Of a stretch of DNA of 64,000 nt, positions 1 to 9,563 are shown piece after piece. Each line of letters opens with the position of its first letter. Position 1 is the first letter of the stretch. The notes beneath the pieces were generated by a model. It saw only the letters and a program-made list of their open reading frames with translations. It had not been told where the DNA came from and made no database searches. The stretch lies in contig NZ_CP127389.1 of NCBI RefSeq assembly GCF_030271835.1, positions 1,586,001-1,650,000 of the forward strand. Reading direction: 5' to 3'. Source of the stretch: Proteus appendicitidis. Lineage in GTDB: Bacteria; Pseudomonadota; Gammaproteobacteria; Enterobacterales; Enterobacteriaceae. A program made the translations under genes and the position numbers.

Positions 1-487
1 TTTTTTTACATTTGCTATTGGTGTTATCAGTATAATTATCGGATTGATAATATTAATGAATATTAAAACGGAATATGATTCTGTTAGATTATTTCCTAAT
101 GCAGTAGTTTCTATGTCCATCGGTTGTTTTTTAACTTTAATCGGTTCTATTTTTGCCGGCTGCGGCGCTATTGTTGAAGAAATTAGAGGAGGCAAATCAT
201 CTCTTACTAATAATCAACAAATAAATAATCAATCAATTGAAAGTGAATTTTTTGATATAGGTAAATGGTCTGCTTCTAATTTTGTCATTAGGGGAAGTGA
301 TGGACTGAAATTTGATGAAGAAGCAGTAACTAAATTTGTCGAAGAAATGAAAAAATCAAAACCTACATATAACGGAGCACAGTTAATAGCATTTTATAAG
401 ATGGACATAAACGCTATAACAAACGGTTTTCCAGAATCATTAAGATCAAAATTTACTGAAGATTTTGAAAATAAAGTAAATCATTAA
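1..487 (+). CDS. Membrane protein of the prophage tail region (5' end off the window)
   Basis: The frame is open from the first bases, so the true start lies upstream; a TTG at 44 is only the first start-like codon inside the window. Two hydrophobic segments are visible, one straddling the window edge (FAIGVISIIIGLIILMN) and one at about 65-185 nt (VVSMSIGCFLTLIGSIFAGCG). A polar C-terminal tail of about 95 residues follows. It lies directly before the gpI-like gene and carries its own terminator at 509. That is typical of an extra gene inserted in a phage late operon, for example for superinfection exclusion or lysogenic conversion. I do not recognise the family; the role is inferred from position only. 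Confidence 0.55.
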   Translation, partial: FFTFAIGVISIIIGLIILMNIKTEYDSVRLFPNAVVSMSIGCFLTLIGSIFAGCGAIVEEIRGGKSSLTNNQQINNQSIESEFFDIGKWSASNFVIRGSDGLKFDEEAVTKFVEEMKKSKPTYNGAQLIAFYKMDINAITNGFPESLRSKFTEDFENKVNH

Positions 488-508
488 TCATTCAAACATC
501 TTAAATAT

Positions 509-532
509 AACCCGCCAAGTGCGGGTTTTTTT
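509..532 (+). terminator. Intrinsic terminator inside the tail operon
   Basis: A perfect 7-bp stem (AACCCGC / GCGGGTT) with a 5-nt loop is followed by a run of T. It separates the membrane-protein gene from the tail assembly gene. The next gene has its own ribosome site (GGAG at 535-538), so late transcription must read through, presumably under Q antitermination. Confidence 0.8.
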
Positions 533-543
533 ATGGAGTTTTT

Positions 544-1137
544 ATGCAAGAAGAAAAAATGGTAACAATAGAGTTAAGCGGAATATTAGGCAAAACATTT
601 GGTAAAACTCATCAGCGCATAATTACGACAACATCAGAAGCAATCAGAGCACTTTGTTGTACCTTAAATGGATTTGAACAGTATTTAAATACCAGTAAAT
701 CACGAGGATTAACATATGCCGTATTTAAAGGGAAAAAGAATATCGGTGTTGATGATCTTAATTTCCCAATATCAGAAGAAATTATTCGTATCGTTCCCAT
801 TGTGATGGGAAGCAAAAGAGGTGGTGTTTTTCAGACTATTTTTGGTGCCGTCCTTGTTGCTGCCGCTATATGGCTACCTTGGGGTTCCGCATTATGGGCC
901 AGTAACCTTTTATTTGCTGTTGGCGCATCAGTCGCTATCGGCGGTGTTATTCAAATGCTTTCACCTCAACCGAAAGGTCTTGCAATGCAAGATCAGGGTG
1001 AAAACAAACCTTCGTATGCATTTGGCTCTCCTACTAATACTGTTTCTCAAGGTTACCCTGTGCCAGTGCTTTATGGCGAAAGAACTATTGGTGGTGCCAT
1101 CATTTCCGCAGGTATTTATGTAGAAGATCAGCAATAA
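544..1137 (+). CDS. Phage tail assembly protein, lambda gpI-like
   Basis: 197 residues, close to the family norm. The N-terminal half (about 1-90) resembles the ubiquitin-like domain of the lambda gpI family (TVTIELSGILGKTFGK-type start, then a conserved I-x-P-x-I-x-G-SKRGG block). It is followed by a glycine/alanine-rich hydrophobic stretch (about 95-140) and the conserved C-terminal YGERTIGGAIISAGIY segment. In lambda, gpI acts in tail-tip assembly together with gpJ, gpK and gpL. The gene sits immediately before the gpJ homologue, which is the canonical order. The ATG is preceded by GGAG at good spacing. Confidence 0.9.
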   Translation: MQEEKMVTIELSGILGKTFGKTHQRIITTTSEAIRALCCTLNGFEQYLNTSKSRGLTYAVFKGKKNIGVDDLNFPISEEIIRIVPIVMGSKRGGVFQTIFGAVLVAAAIWLPWGSALWASNLLFAVGASVAIGGVIQMLSPQPKGLAMQDQGENKPSYAFGSPTNTVSQGYPVPVLYGERTIGGAIISAGIYVEDQQ

Positions 1138-1156
1138 GTCTATTTGGAATAATCTA

Positions 1157-4100
1157 ATGAGAAAAATAATTCACGGTCAAAAAGGGGGCGGTGGTAGTCC
1201 TCGTGTGCCTGTTGAGCAACCTGATGATTTACAATCTATTGCTAAAGCAAAGTTACTCATTGCCTTGGGTGAGGGAGAATTTGCTGGAGAGTTAACGGCA
1301 CAAAATATCTTTCTTGATGGCACACCGTTAGAAGACACTGAAGGAAATGCAAATTTTAGTGGTGTAACGTGGGATTTTAGATCAGGAACACAAGCACAGA
1401 CTTACATTCAAGGATTGCCTAGCGCTGAAAATGAAATCAATGTTGGCTCAACGATTTCGAGTAAAACACCGTGGGTTCATACATTTACCAATTCACAATT
1501 ATCGGCTATTCGGGTTCGTCTAAAGTGGCCTTCATTATTCAAGCAAGAAGATAATGGGGATTTGGTGGGTAATGAAGTTAAATACGCCATTGATTTACAA
1601 ACTGATGGTGGTAGTTGGAAAACCGTTATTGATAGTGCTGTGAAAGGAAAAACGACATCAGGTTATGAGCGCGCGCATCGAATTGATTTACCTGAGTCGA
1701 AAACATCATGGTCACTACGTGTTAGAAAAGTCTCTAATGATGCTAATAGCAGTAAAATCGGTGATACGGTTGTTTTGCAAAGTTACACTGAAGTCATTGA
1801 TGCTAAATTCACCTATCCTCATACAGCGTTACTTTATATTGAATTCGACTCTAAACAATTCAATGGCTCTATTCCGCAAATAACGTGCAAACCGAAAGGG
1901 CGCATAATCCGAATACCCTCAAATTACAATCCTATTGATCGTACCTATACGGGCGTATGGGATGGTTCCTTTAAATGGGCATGGACCAATAATCCTGCAT
2001 GGGTTTTCTACGACATTGTTATCTCCGATAGATTTGGTCTTGGACAACGAATAAATCAACAACAGATTGATAAATGGGAGTTATACCGTATAGCGCAGTA
2101 TTGTGATCAATTAGTAGCTGATGGGAAAGGTGGTGATGGCACAGAACCTCGTTATGTCTGTGATGTTTATGTGCAAGATAGAAATGAAGCGTATAACGTG
2201 CTACGTGATTTTGCAGCCATCTTTCGAGGGATGACCTATTGGGGTGGCGGTCAGATTGTAACATTAGCGGATATGCCTCGTGATATTGATTATAGCTATA
2301 CTCGATCCAATGTGATTGATGGAAAATTTATTTATTCAAGCAGTAGCAGTAAAGAAAAATATTCCACGGCATTGGTTTCGTATTCAGATCCGCAAAATGG
2401 ATATGCTGATGCAATGGAGCCAGTGTTTGAACCTGATTTAGTTTCTCGGTTTGGGTTTAATCAATTAGAAGTTACCGCAATTGGTTGCACCCGACAAAGT
2501 GAAGCAAACAGAAAAGGGCGCTGGGGAATACTGACAAACAATAAAGACAGAATGGTGACATTTTCTGTCGGATTGGATGGGAACATTCCGCAACCCGGTT
2601 ACATTATCGCTGTTGCTGATGAACTGTTGTCAGGGAAAGTCACTGGCGGTCGAGTGAGTGCCATCAATGGCAGAAATATCACGTTAGATCGCGTTGCAAG
2701 TGCTGTGAGTGGTGATCGCTTAATTCTCAATCTTCCTTCAGGGCAATCTCAAGCAAGAACGATACAAACAGTATCAGGGAAAGTGATCACGGTTACAACG
2801 GAGTACAGTGAGACACCAGAGGCAGAATGTGTTTGGGTTGTCGAATCAGAAGAGCTGTATGCGCAACAATATCGCGTTGTCAGTGTCACTGAAAATGAAT
2901 CTAATCAATTTACTATTACCGCCATTCAGCATGATCCCAGTAAATATGAACACGTTGATTCTGGCGCATTGATTGATGAAAGGCCCATTAGTGTTATTCC
3001 TCCTAATAACCAGCAAGCTCCGAAAAATATTGTCATCGACTCTTACTCCATTGTAAGCCAAGGCGTTAGCATTGAAACGATGCGAGCACAGTGGCCACAA
3101 GTTGAAAATGCAATCTCTTATGAAGCGCAATGGCGTAGAAATGAAGGTAACTGGGTTAATATGCCTCGTAGCTCCATTAACTCTATTGAGGTTCCTAATG
3201 TTTATGCCGGTCGATATTTAGTCCGTGTTCGAGCCATTAATGCTTCTGAGATCTCAAGCGGTTGGGGGTATTCTGACGAAAAAACGTTAACAGGCAAAAT
3301 GGGTAATCCACCCAAACCGGTTAACTTTAGAGCGTCGCCCTTAGTATTTGGCATTAAGTTAGACTGGGGATTTGGTGAAAACACTAGTGATACATTAAAA
3401 ACTGAAATTCAGTACAGCAAAACCAATGATGGTGAAAGCCTGATGCTGTTATCTGATGTTCCTTATCCATCTAAAACCTATGAAATGGCGGGTTTATCAG
3501 CTGGTGTAGCGTTTTATTTTAGAGCAAGGCTGGTGGATAAAACAGGTAATCAATCCGAGTGGACTGAGTTTATTCGTGGGGAATCGGAGTTTGATGTAGG
3601 AACGATATTGCCAGAGCTTGGTGGACACTTTATGTCATCTGAAGCCGGTCAGCAACTTAGTGAACGCTTGGATTGGAATGCTGAGACAGCAATTATTCTT
3701 AGTAATGAAGACTCTAGACTATCGCGCCGTTTGTTAGTAAGTCATGGTCAATCACAGGCTGGGATCAAAGAGCTATGGCAAGTTCGTGCAACGGATAACG
3801 AAGCATGGGCACAGGAAGTTAAAGAAATTTACTCCGCGGTTGGTGATAACACGTCTGCAATTAAAGAGACTCAAACGTCAATTACCGAGCTAAATAAAGC
3901 TTTCGGTCAAACAACTACGGAGATCCGCACAGAGTTAAAAACAACTAACCAAAATTTAGCCGACACCAACCAGAAGTTAGGCAATACAGATAAGGAGCTT
4001 GTTCGTGTTGCTGCGGACGTGGTAACAAACAAAGAGGCGATATCTAAAACAGATAAAGCGCTCGCTAAATCAGAGGAACAAATTCAGGTTAAATTTGGCG

Positions 4101-4888
4101 AACAAGAAGGTTTGATTAAGCAGAAAATGCAGGCTGAATTTAGTCAATCTGGCGATGGCGTTGTCACCCATTCCATTAATATCACGATTGTTCATAACAA
4201 CGTGAAATATAATGCAGCAGGACAAGTAATTAGTGCTCAGGTTAAGAATGGAAAACTGGAATCATTCTTTGGTTATAACGCGAATAATTTCGCTTGGTAC
4301 AACCCCGCAAATGGCAAGATGGAATTATTCATGTATGCCAAAAATGGACAATTCTTTGTTCGAGATTTATTTATTGAAGATGGTTCGATTACAAATGCAA
4401 AAATAGGGAATGTTATTCAATCAAATAATTATGTGGCTGGAAAATCAGGCTGGATAATTAATAAAAATGGATATGCTGAATTTGAGAATGCAAAATTTAG
4501 AGGAGAAATTAAAGCCACTAAAGGCACAATGAATAATGTGATTATTGACAAGGATTGTGAAATTAAGGGCACTTTAAAAGTGGAGAATATCGAAGGTGAC
4601 ATAGTTAAGTTTTATTCTCTTGGTAATGGAGAAACAATTACAATACCGGCACAATCTTTTGACCGTGTTATTCAAGTAGTCACCATAGCGACGACACATA
4701 ATAGTAAGTGGTGTCGATTATGGTTAAACGATGATAAGTTCTTTGAAATTAAAAATGGTGGACGAGTCGATGATTTTTATTATTGGAATTCACCATCAAC
4801 AACGTTAAAAGCGAATACACCGGGTGTATTTAGATATGACAGCGAAGATAGATATTTCAAAATAACACTATTAGCCTGCAAGCAATAA
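1157..4888 (+). CDS. Phage tail tip / host specificity protein, lambda gpJ-like
   Basis: 1243 residues, usual for siphophage gpJ. It starts with the conserved GQKGGGGSPRVPVEQPDDLQS region. Tail-tip domains occupy about 1-600. Two fibronectin type III-like modules lie at about 615-810 (PPNNQQAPKNIVIDSYS, then GKMGNPPKPVNFRASP). A heptad-rich coiled coil spans about 895-995, and a C-terminal DUF1983-like and receptor-binding part follows. By family knowledge it forms the central tail fibre that recognises the outer-membrane receptor and triggers DNA ejection. The frame is intact, so this prophage has kept its late module in good order. Confidence 0.93.
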   Translation: MRKIIHGQKGGGGSPRVPVEQPDDLQSIAKAKLLIALGEGEFAGELTAQNIFLDGTPLEDTEGNANFSGVTWDFRSGTQAQTYIQGLPSAENEINVGSTISSKTPWVHTFTNSQLSAIRVRLKWPSLFKQEDNGDLVGNEVKYAIDLQTDGGSWKTVIDSAVKGKTTSGYERAHRIDLPESKTSWSLRVRKVSNDANSSKIGDTVVLQSYTEVIDAKFTYPHTALLYIEFDSKQFNGSIPQITCKPKGRIIRIPSNYNPIDRTYTGVWDGSFKWAWTNNPAWVFYDIVISDRFGLGQRINQQQIDKWELYRIAQYCDQLVADGKGGDGTEPRYVCDVYVQDRNEAYNVLRDFAAIFRGMTYWGGGQIVTLADMPRDIDYSYTRSNVIDGKFIYSSSSSKEKYSTALVSYSDPQNGYADAMEPVFEPDLVSRFGFNQLEVTAIGCTRQSEANRKGRWGILTNNKDRMVTFSVGLDGNIPQPGYIIAVADELLSGKVTGGRVSAINGRNITLDRVASAVSGDRLILNLPSGQSQARTIQTVSGKVITVTTEYSETPEAECVWVVESEELYAQQYRVVSVTENESNQFTITAIQHDPSKYEHVDSGALIDERPISVIPPNNQQAPKNIVIDSYSIVSQGVSIETMRAQWPQVENAISYEAQWRRNEGNWVNMPRSSINSIEVPNVYAGRYLVRVRAINASEISSGWGYSDEKTLTGKMGNPPKPVNFRASPLVFGIKLDWGFGENTSDTLKTEIQYSKTNDGESLMLLSDVPYPSKTYEMAGLSAGVAFYFRARLVDKTGNQSEWTEFIRGESEFDVGTILPELGGHFMSSEAGQQLSERLDWNAETAIILSNEDSRLSRRLLVSHGQSQAGIKELWQVRATDNEAWAQEVKEIYSAVGDNTSAIKETQTSITELNKAFGQTTTEIRTELKTTNQNLADTNQKLGNTDKELVRVAADVVTNKEAISKTDKALAKSEEQIQVKFGEQEGLIKQKMQAEFSQSGDGVVTHSINITIVHNNVKYNAAGQVISAQVKNGKLESFFGYNANNFAWYNPANGKMELFMYAKNGQFFVRDLFIEDGSITNAKIGNVIQSNNYVAGKSGWIINKNGYAEFENAKFRGEIKATKGTMNNVIIDKDCEIKGTLKVENIEGDIVKFYSLGNGETITIPAQSFDRVIQVVTIATTHNSKWCRLWLNDDKFFEIKNGGRVDDFYYWNSPSTTLKANTPGVFRYDSEDRYFKITLLACKQ

Positions 4889-4899
4889 GGAAATAAATC

Positions 4900-6639
4900 A
4901 TGATATACACAACAGGCACTGTTAACACAGTGTCAGGGTCTGCTATTGTCCGTGGAACTGGCACTAAATTTAAAAATAATAATCCAGCCATTAATATCGG
5001 AATGACTATTTTAATTAAATCGGGAAATACTAATATTCCGTATATGATTAAATCCGTGAATTCCGACACTGAATTAGTATTAGCACACCCTGCATTAGCC
5101 ACAGCAACGAACACCACATTCTCGATTCATATTACTGAGCCAGATAATAATAGTGATGCAGCAAGAACGATGATTGCAATAAATGCATACACGCAATATT
5201 TTCTCGATGCGATGAATACATGGATGACTGAAACAGGGCAAACAAAAATTGAAATGCCAAATGGTGAAGTCATTGCGCTGGATAGCATTAAGAAGATGCA
5301 AGGAGATATTAGTAATAAGCTAGATACTAAAAAAGGAGGTATTCAGTGGGTAGATGGTGAAGTTCTATTTACTGATGCTGTAGGAATCGTTTCTCGTGAC
5401 GAAAAAAATGCTGCTTGGTTATCTTTAACTAGAGTTGAACCTGATATATATCTTAAAAGAAATGGAGTTGCTGATACATATAAGTTTCCAGATACTCGAG
5501 GAGGAAAGTTATTATCTTCAAGTAAAATATATGATTATAAAAATCCGGTTATTGTAGAAAAAGACACTAGCCTTGCTTTACAGTGCTACCATGATTTTAG
5601 AAAACACTATATATCAATTAATAATATTTTGTCTTATCCGTTCGGTTATTCCAGTGGTTTTATCGATATCAAAGGGTTGTTTGGTGGAACAGGAATGGGG
5701 GCTGTTGGTCTGGTTAATTTTAGGAATTGGGGTGATAAATCAGGTCATGGTTCATGCTTTCAACTCGCTTGTATTGGTGGTGATCCAATTAATAGTAAGC
5801 TTTATTACAGGTCAGGTATCACTGGTTCAGATGAATATCCAAATCTTAATATGAAGAGGATACTTGATGATAATCAAGTTGATAGTGTTGATAATAATAC
5901 ATTGAACGATACGAGAATGGGAACGGGGTTCTTTAGGCAAGGTGGTGGTGCAGGAACTAGTGATTGGTTTAGTGGCTGGGGTTCCGGAATAAATTTAAAA
6001 TACGATTGGAATAATTCGGTAAAAATTTTTTTTCATGGTTCATCCGGTACGCCGATAGTATGCACAAAAAGAGGAGATGTTCTTTCTTGGAATGTATTAT
6101 GGGGAAGTGGCAATACAACAACAGATCCACAAGGTTTCATCAAAAAAGCCTCCCCAATTATTAACATCAATCCTGACGGCACATTTACCACTAATGACGA
6201 ATCAGAAGGCGCTACGGTTACTCGAGTAGCTCAAGGTGAATATCTCATTAAAGGGGTACTGGGCTTTAATGCCGATGCAGGCTGGGGCGGTGTCGATGGC
6301 GGTATTGAAATTCCTCTCGATGTCAATAAACAGCCTCTTATTTGGGGTGACGCTGAAATTAACAAAGACGGCTCTATTCTCGTTAAAACGTATCACCGCA
6401 CCCATCCTAACGCACCTGACTTTGCTCGTAATGACATTAACGGTTTCAATGACGGCGACCCAATTGATATCCCTGATGGTCGTTTTATTTCCGTTCGTGT
6501 ACAGATGCCTGAGCAATCCCTCTATAACGTGAGAATGCGTGAGATGGAAGAAGCGCAGAAAGCGGAAGAGGAGCGTAGGCAAAAAGAAGAGGAGATGAAA
6601 GAGCAATTCGGGCTTGGTGAGAATGACATATTGCTGTAA
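4900..6639 (+). CDS. Phage tail fibre / tail-spike-like protein
   Basis: 579 residues, 11 nt after gpJ, with AAGGA upstream of the ATG. Residues 1-90 form the short beta-rich attachment domain common at the N-terminus of lambdoid side fibres (TTGTVNTVSGSAIVRGTGTKF). A helical linker with NAYTQYFLDAMNTWM follows, then a glycine/aspartate-rich middle, probably the receptor-binding or depolymerase-like part. The C-terminal block about 420-550 is conserved in fibre genes of Proteus and Providencia phages. A highly charged helix (EEAQKAEEERRQKEEEMKEQ) ends the protein. The codons of the last third look more GC-rich than the middle, which fits mosaic exchange of fibre modules. Confidence 0.85.
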   Translation: MIYTTGTVNTVSGSAIVRGTGTKFKNNNPAINIGMTILIKSGNTNIPYMIKSVNSDTELVLAHPALATATNTTFSIHITEPDNNSDAARTMIAINAYTQYFLDAMNTWMTETGQTKIEMPNGEVIALDSIKKMQGDISNKLDTKKGGIQWVDGEVLFTDAVGIVSRDEKNAAWLSLTRVEPDIYLKRNGVADTYKFPDTRGGKLLSSSKIYDYKNPVIVEKDTSLALQCYHDFRKHYISINNILSYPFGYSSGFIDIKGLFGGTGMGAVGLVNFRNWGDKSGHGSCFQLACIGGDPINSKLYYRSGITGSDEYPNLNMKRILDDNQVDSVDNNTLNDTRMGTGFFRQGGGAGTSDWFSGWGSGINLKYDWNNSVKIFFHGSSGTPIVCTKRGDVLSWNVLWGSGNTTTDPQGFIKKASPIININPDGTFTTNDESEGATVTRVAQGEYLIKGVLGFNADAGWGGVDGGIEIPLDVNKQPLIWGDAEINKDGSILVKTYHRTHPNAPDFARNDINGFNDGDPIDIPDGRFISVRVQMPEQSLYNVRMREMEEAQKAEEERRQKEEEMKEQFGLGENDILL

Positions 6640-6649
6640 CCATTAACTG

Positions 6650-6707
6650 TACTGGCTCAAGATTATAATTTATGCTGTTATAGCATTGAGCTATATGTGA
6701 GCCAGTA
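6650..6707. repeat. 10-bp inverted repeat after the tail fibre gene
   Basis: TACTGGCTCA (6650-6659) and TGAGCCAGTA (6698-6707) are perfect inverted copies around a 38-nt AT-rich loop. No T-run follows, so this is a weak terminator candidate or a recombination scar at the junction between the late operon and the cargo genes. Confidence 0.45.
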
Positions 6708-6839
6708 GTCTGCTTTATGCCAAAAGCGGATGTTGATTACATAGAAAATTTTAATTAATAGGGGGCTAATACTATGGTACATGGCATACCAAAAAGGTAT
6801 TTTGGCTGGAATAACTGATATGATATGGACACAAAATAA

Positions 6840-7886
6840 ATGAGTATATTTTCAATTGATGAGTCAGGCTACACTGGACGAGATCTTCTCCAAAAGTCAC
6901 AGCCTTGGCAAGGAGCGAGCGCTGTAAAGATTAGTCATGATGATGCTCTTTACTTGATCAAACAACATTTTCCTAAACGCAAGGCCCCCGAATTAAAATT
7001 TAGTTCTCTTAAAAAGAGAGATAGTTATCAGAAACCAATTTTCACTTTGCAACAAGAGCTACTTGCTAACTTCCCATGTGTCACGTGTATTGCAGATAAA
7101 CGTTTTATTTTGGTTCAATTGTTTATTGAGTATGCTGTAGAGCCTTTTTACTATGCTAATGGAATAAATTTATACGAAAATGGTGGGAATGTTTCCATGG
7201 CATCAATGGCTTACTATGTATGTAAAGCATATTTTGGCAATGATTTTGAAAATATTCTGTTATCCTTTCAAAATGCTATGTATGAAAAAACGCATGCTGC
7301 AGTAAAAACTCTTATTAAGAGTGTTAAGGCTGTGGATTGGTGGCTATTGCCAGAAGTGCTGGGACCGCTGGCTCAGGAACACCCGGATTGTATTGAAGCA
7401 ATCATTAATCCAAGCACTTCCACTGATGCTGCATTTATTATCCTTCAAGCACTAATATCACGTACCGAACTAATGTCAGAAGGACCATATGGCATTGAGC
7501 ATGACCGTTCTAAAAACCTTCTACAATATAATGATTACCTTTCCATGCTGATCAAATGTCAGATACCAGCTGAATTTAAAATGTCCGAAATTGCTAGTAT
7601 CAGATACCCTTTAAAGTTGAAAAGTGTAAAGCAAGTTGACTCCAAATTGAGTCCCGCCGTTCAATTATGTGATGTTTTAATCGGTAGTGCAATATCAGGA
7701 GTGCGCGATCTATTACATGGCAAACCAACACCCATTTATTCTCCTTTAAAACTATATGAAGGTAACCAGCTAATCCATTTTACACCCAATATTGATTTTA
7801 AGGAGCAAAAAAAATTCAGGAATAACGGTCAAGGAAATGAATACATTGATTTTATTGCTGACCAATTTAATAAATTTGGTGGCTGA
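6840..7886 (+). CDS. DUF3800 domain-containing protein (prophage cargo gene)
   Basis: 348 residues. The N-terminus (MSIFSIDESGYTGRDLL) carries the DESG motif typical of DUF3800, whose fold is thought to be RNase H-like. The matching C-terminal motif is present as SPAVQLCDVLIGSA (about 275-288), the usual position of the second acidic residue. DUF3800 proteins are frequent in phage and defence islands, but their biochemical role is not settled. The gene stands alone between the tail fibre and the attachment site with a poor ribosome site before the ATG, so it is probably expressed from the lysogen. The DUF call rests on the two motifs; nuclease activity is an inference. Confidence 0.75.
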   Translation: MSIFSIDESGYTGRDLLQKSQPWQGASAVKISHDDALYLIKQHFPKRKAPELKFSSLKKRDSYQKPIFTLQQELLANFPCVTCIADKRFILVQLFIEYAVEPFYYANGINLYENGGNVSMASMAYYVCKAYFGNDFENILLSFQNAMYEKTHAAVKTLIKSVKAVDWWLLPEVLGPLAQEHPDCIEAIINPSTSTDAAFIILQALISRTELMSEGPYGIEHDRSKNLLQYNDYLSMLIKCQIPAEFKMSEIASIRYPLKLKSVKQVDSKLSPAVQLCDVLIGSAISGVRDLLHGKPTPIYSPLKLYEGNQLIHFTPNIDFKEQKKFRNNGQGNEYIDFIADQFNKFGG

Positions 7887-7941
7887 TTATCAGTTATAGG
7901 TATCAAGCCTGCATATTATCTATTACTGATTACAGTTTAAG

Positions 7942-8485
7942 GTTTCGATCTTTGCTCAAGACGGACTATTAAATTAGTTATATTCAATAGGAAAGTAATT
8001 ATCTTAAATTCGAGCCCCAAAAACGAGGGTGCGTAAAATTCAGACAGCAAATTGAACGTGATTGCATCATCTAGCTGATGAGGCTTTAACCAGCCGTGAT
8101 ATTTGTTAGGCGTGTGGATGGGCTACAATCAATTATATGTTCATTGGTGGTTGTATATAATCATTGTTGTACATGGTCTAATATGTACATATATGCGCTC
8201 ATAAAAAGTAATTGATATATTAAAATCCAATAGAACATATTGATTTAAATTTATTTTTCTATTTAAGTATAAAACACTAAGATCTGAGGTGGAAACGGGG
8301 TGTTTAACCACCAATAGATTGTATCAAATATGGATGTGTATCAGATAATATTTATGTCAATTAAATTACAAGTACTGAAAATATCCTCTTAAAGTTTGGT
8401 CTTTGCAATTAATGGTTTTATGTCCGTTCCTTGCTCAAAGCTGACCATCAAATTAAGTTATATTCTATGTTAATTATTTCAAATC
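7942..8485. repeat. Pair of imperfect direct repeats of about 70 bp in a gene-free stretch
   Basis: Two copies are visible, about 7942-8010 and about 8413-8485. Both contain TTGCTCAA followed by a GAC(G/C)A-TA-CAAATTA-GTTATATTC block with scattered mismatches. They lie in 7887-8831, a stretch of about 945 bases with no credible reading frame between the DUF3800 gene and the nuclease-like gene. The repeats suggest a duplicated leader or the remains of a lost cassette between them. Confidence 0.4.
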
Positions 8486-8831
8486 TAAACTAGTGCAAAT
8501 CACAAATTACAAATCACTTCACCTTCAAATGCTGCACCAATTTCGTATTTGGCTGCATCTTACTTCTCTCACGATAAAATGCTAATCGTTCATTAAAATA
8601 CGGTATCAAACATACTTATTATTTCCATTCAATTCATTCATAAGCACTTTAATGAAATCTGATCTCAATTAAGATAAATTAAATGTAATTTATCATTAAA
8701 TAAAATTAGTAATAAAACTAAAAAATTAATTTTTGTTATAGGTATAATGAAGGTCGAAACCATTCCCATGGGTTTTATTAGTATTGATTTTATTGCAATT
8801 AAACTAATATCAAATGTAAAAATTTATTTGG

Positions 8832-9563
8832 GTGATAATCGTGAGTAATAATAAAAAATTAGAATGGTCAGAAAAAACAATAGAATATGCATTCGTTCTT
8901 AATGAGTTTAAAAATAAAAAATTCTTACCATTGTCTGGTAATCCGGAGGTGGTAGGTGACTTGATTTCTAGCCAAGGTAGTAAGTTTATAATTGTAGAAT
9001 TCAAAAAAGACAATAGCAAAGAATGCAGAAAGCAAGAAATAAAAAAATTTTTTAAGAAAAACGGTGAAAAAACAGACTATTTTTCTAGTGCATGTGATGA
9101 GCTATTTTTTGAAAGTTTTCATCATTTTGTTGTTTATGGGAAAAGTGGGAAAAATAATTCTAATTTAGATTTATATGCTGAAAATTATTTCATATATTGT
9201 GGAGGTAAAAGGTGGGATAAAAAACAGCTTAATAATGAAATTCCAAAAAATGTATTAATTATGAGTAAGTTAACTTCAAAGAAAATATTATTAAATAATA
9301 CTGATTGTAAAAATAATAAATTAGATATTTATTCGTATGGAATTTACTATAGTGATTTAAAGAAATATATTAAAAGATTTATTTATTATAAGGTATCAGG
9401 AAAAGGTGGTGCTGGTGGAGATTCAGAGCAATACGATACAGGAGGTTTGGATGCTATCATTGTGTGTTATAATGAAAGCGTTCAAGATAGCATTGCTATT
9501 GTATCTTTATTGAATTTAAATGAGTATATTCGTTTGGAAGATAAAATAAGAATTAGTGTTTGA
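8832..9563 (+). CDS. Unknown protein with a PD-(D/E)XK-like signature next to the prophage attachment site
   Basis: 243 residues, notably AT-rich and lysine/asparagine-rich. I do not recognise a named family. The N-terminal 60 residues read like a PD-(D/E)XK nuclease core: glutamates in the first helix (E18, E25), then G-D43, then a strand KFIIVEFKK giving E56-x-K58. Two GTG starts are possible, at 8832 and 8841; the second has GGGTGA at normal spacing. It is the last intact gene before the displaced icd end, the classical slot for lysogenic-conversion or anti-phage cargo. Nuclease function is inferred from the motif only. Confidence 0.55.
   Translation: MIIVSNNKKLEWSEKTIEYAFVLNEFKNKKFLPLSGNPEVVGDLISSQGSKFIIVEFKKDNSKECRKQEIKKFFKKNGEKTDYFSSACDELFFESFHHFVVYGKSGKNNSNLDLYAENYFIYCGGKRWDKKQLNNEIPKNVLIMSKLTSKKILLNNTDCKNNKLDIYSYGIYYSDLKKYIKRFIYYKVSGKGGAGGDSEQYDTGGLDAIIVCYNESVQDSIAIVSLLNLNEYIRLEDKIRISV

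Noticed and set aside
821..1123. Overlapping frame inside the gpI-like gene with several hydrophobic stretches
   Set aside because: It is a shadow of the conserved gpI frame with no ribosome site; codon patterns follow the other frame.
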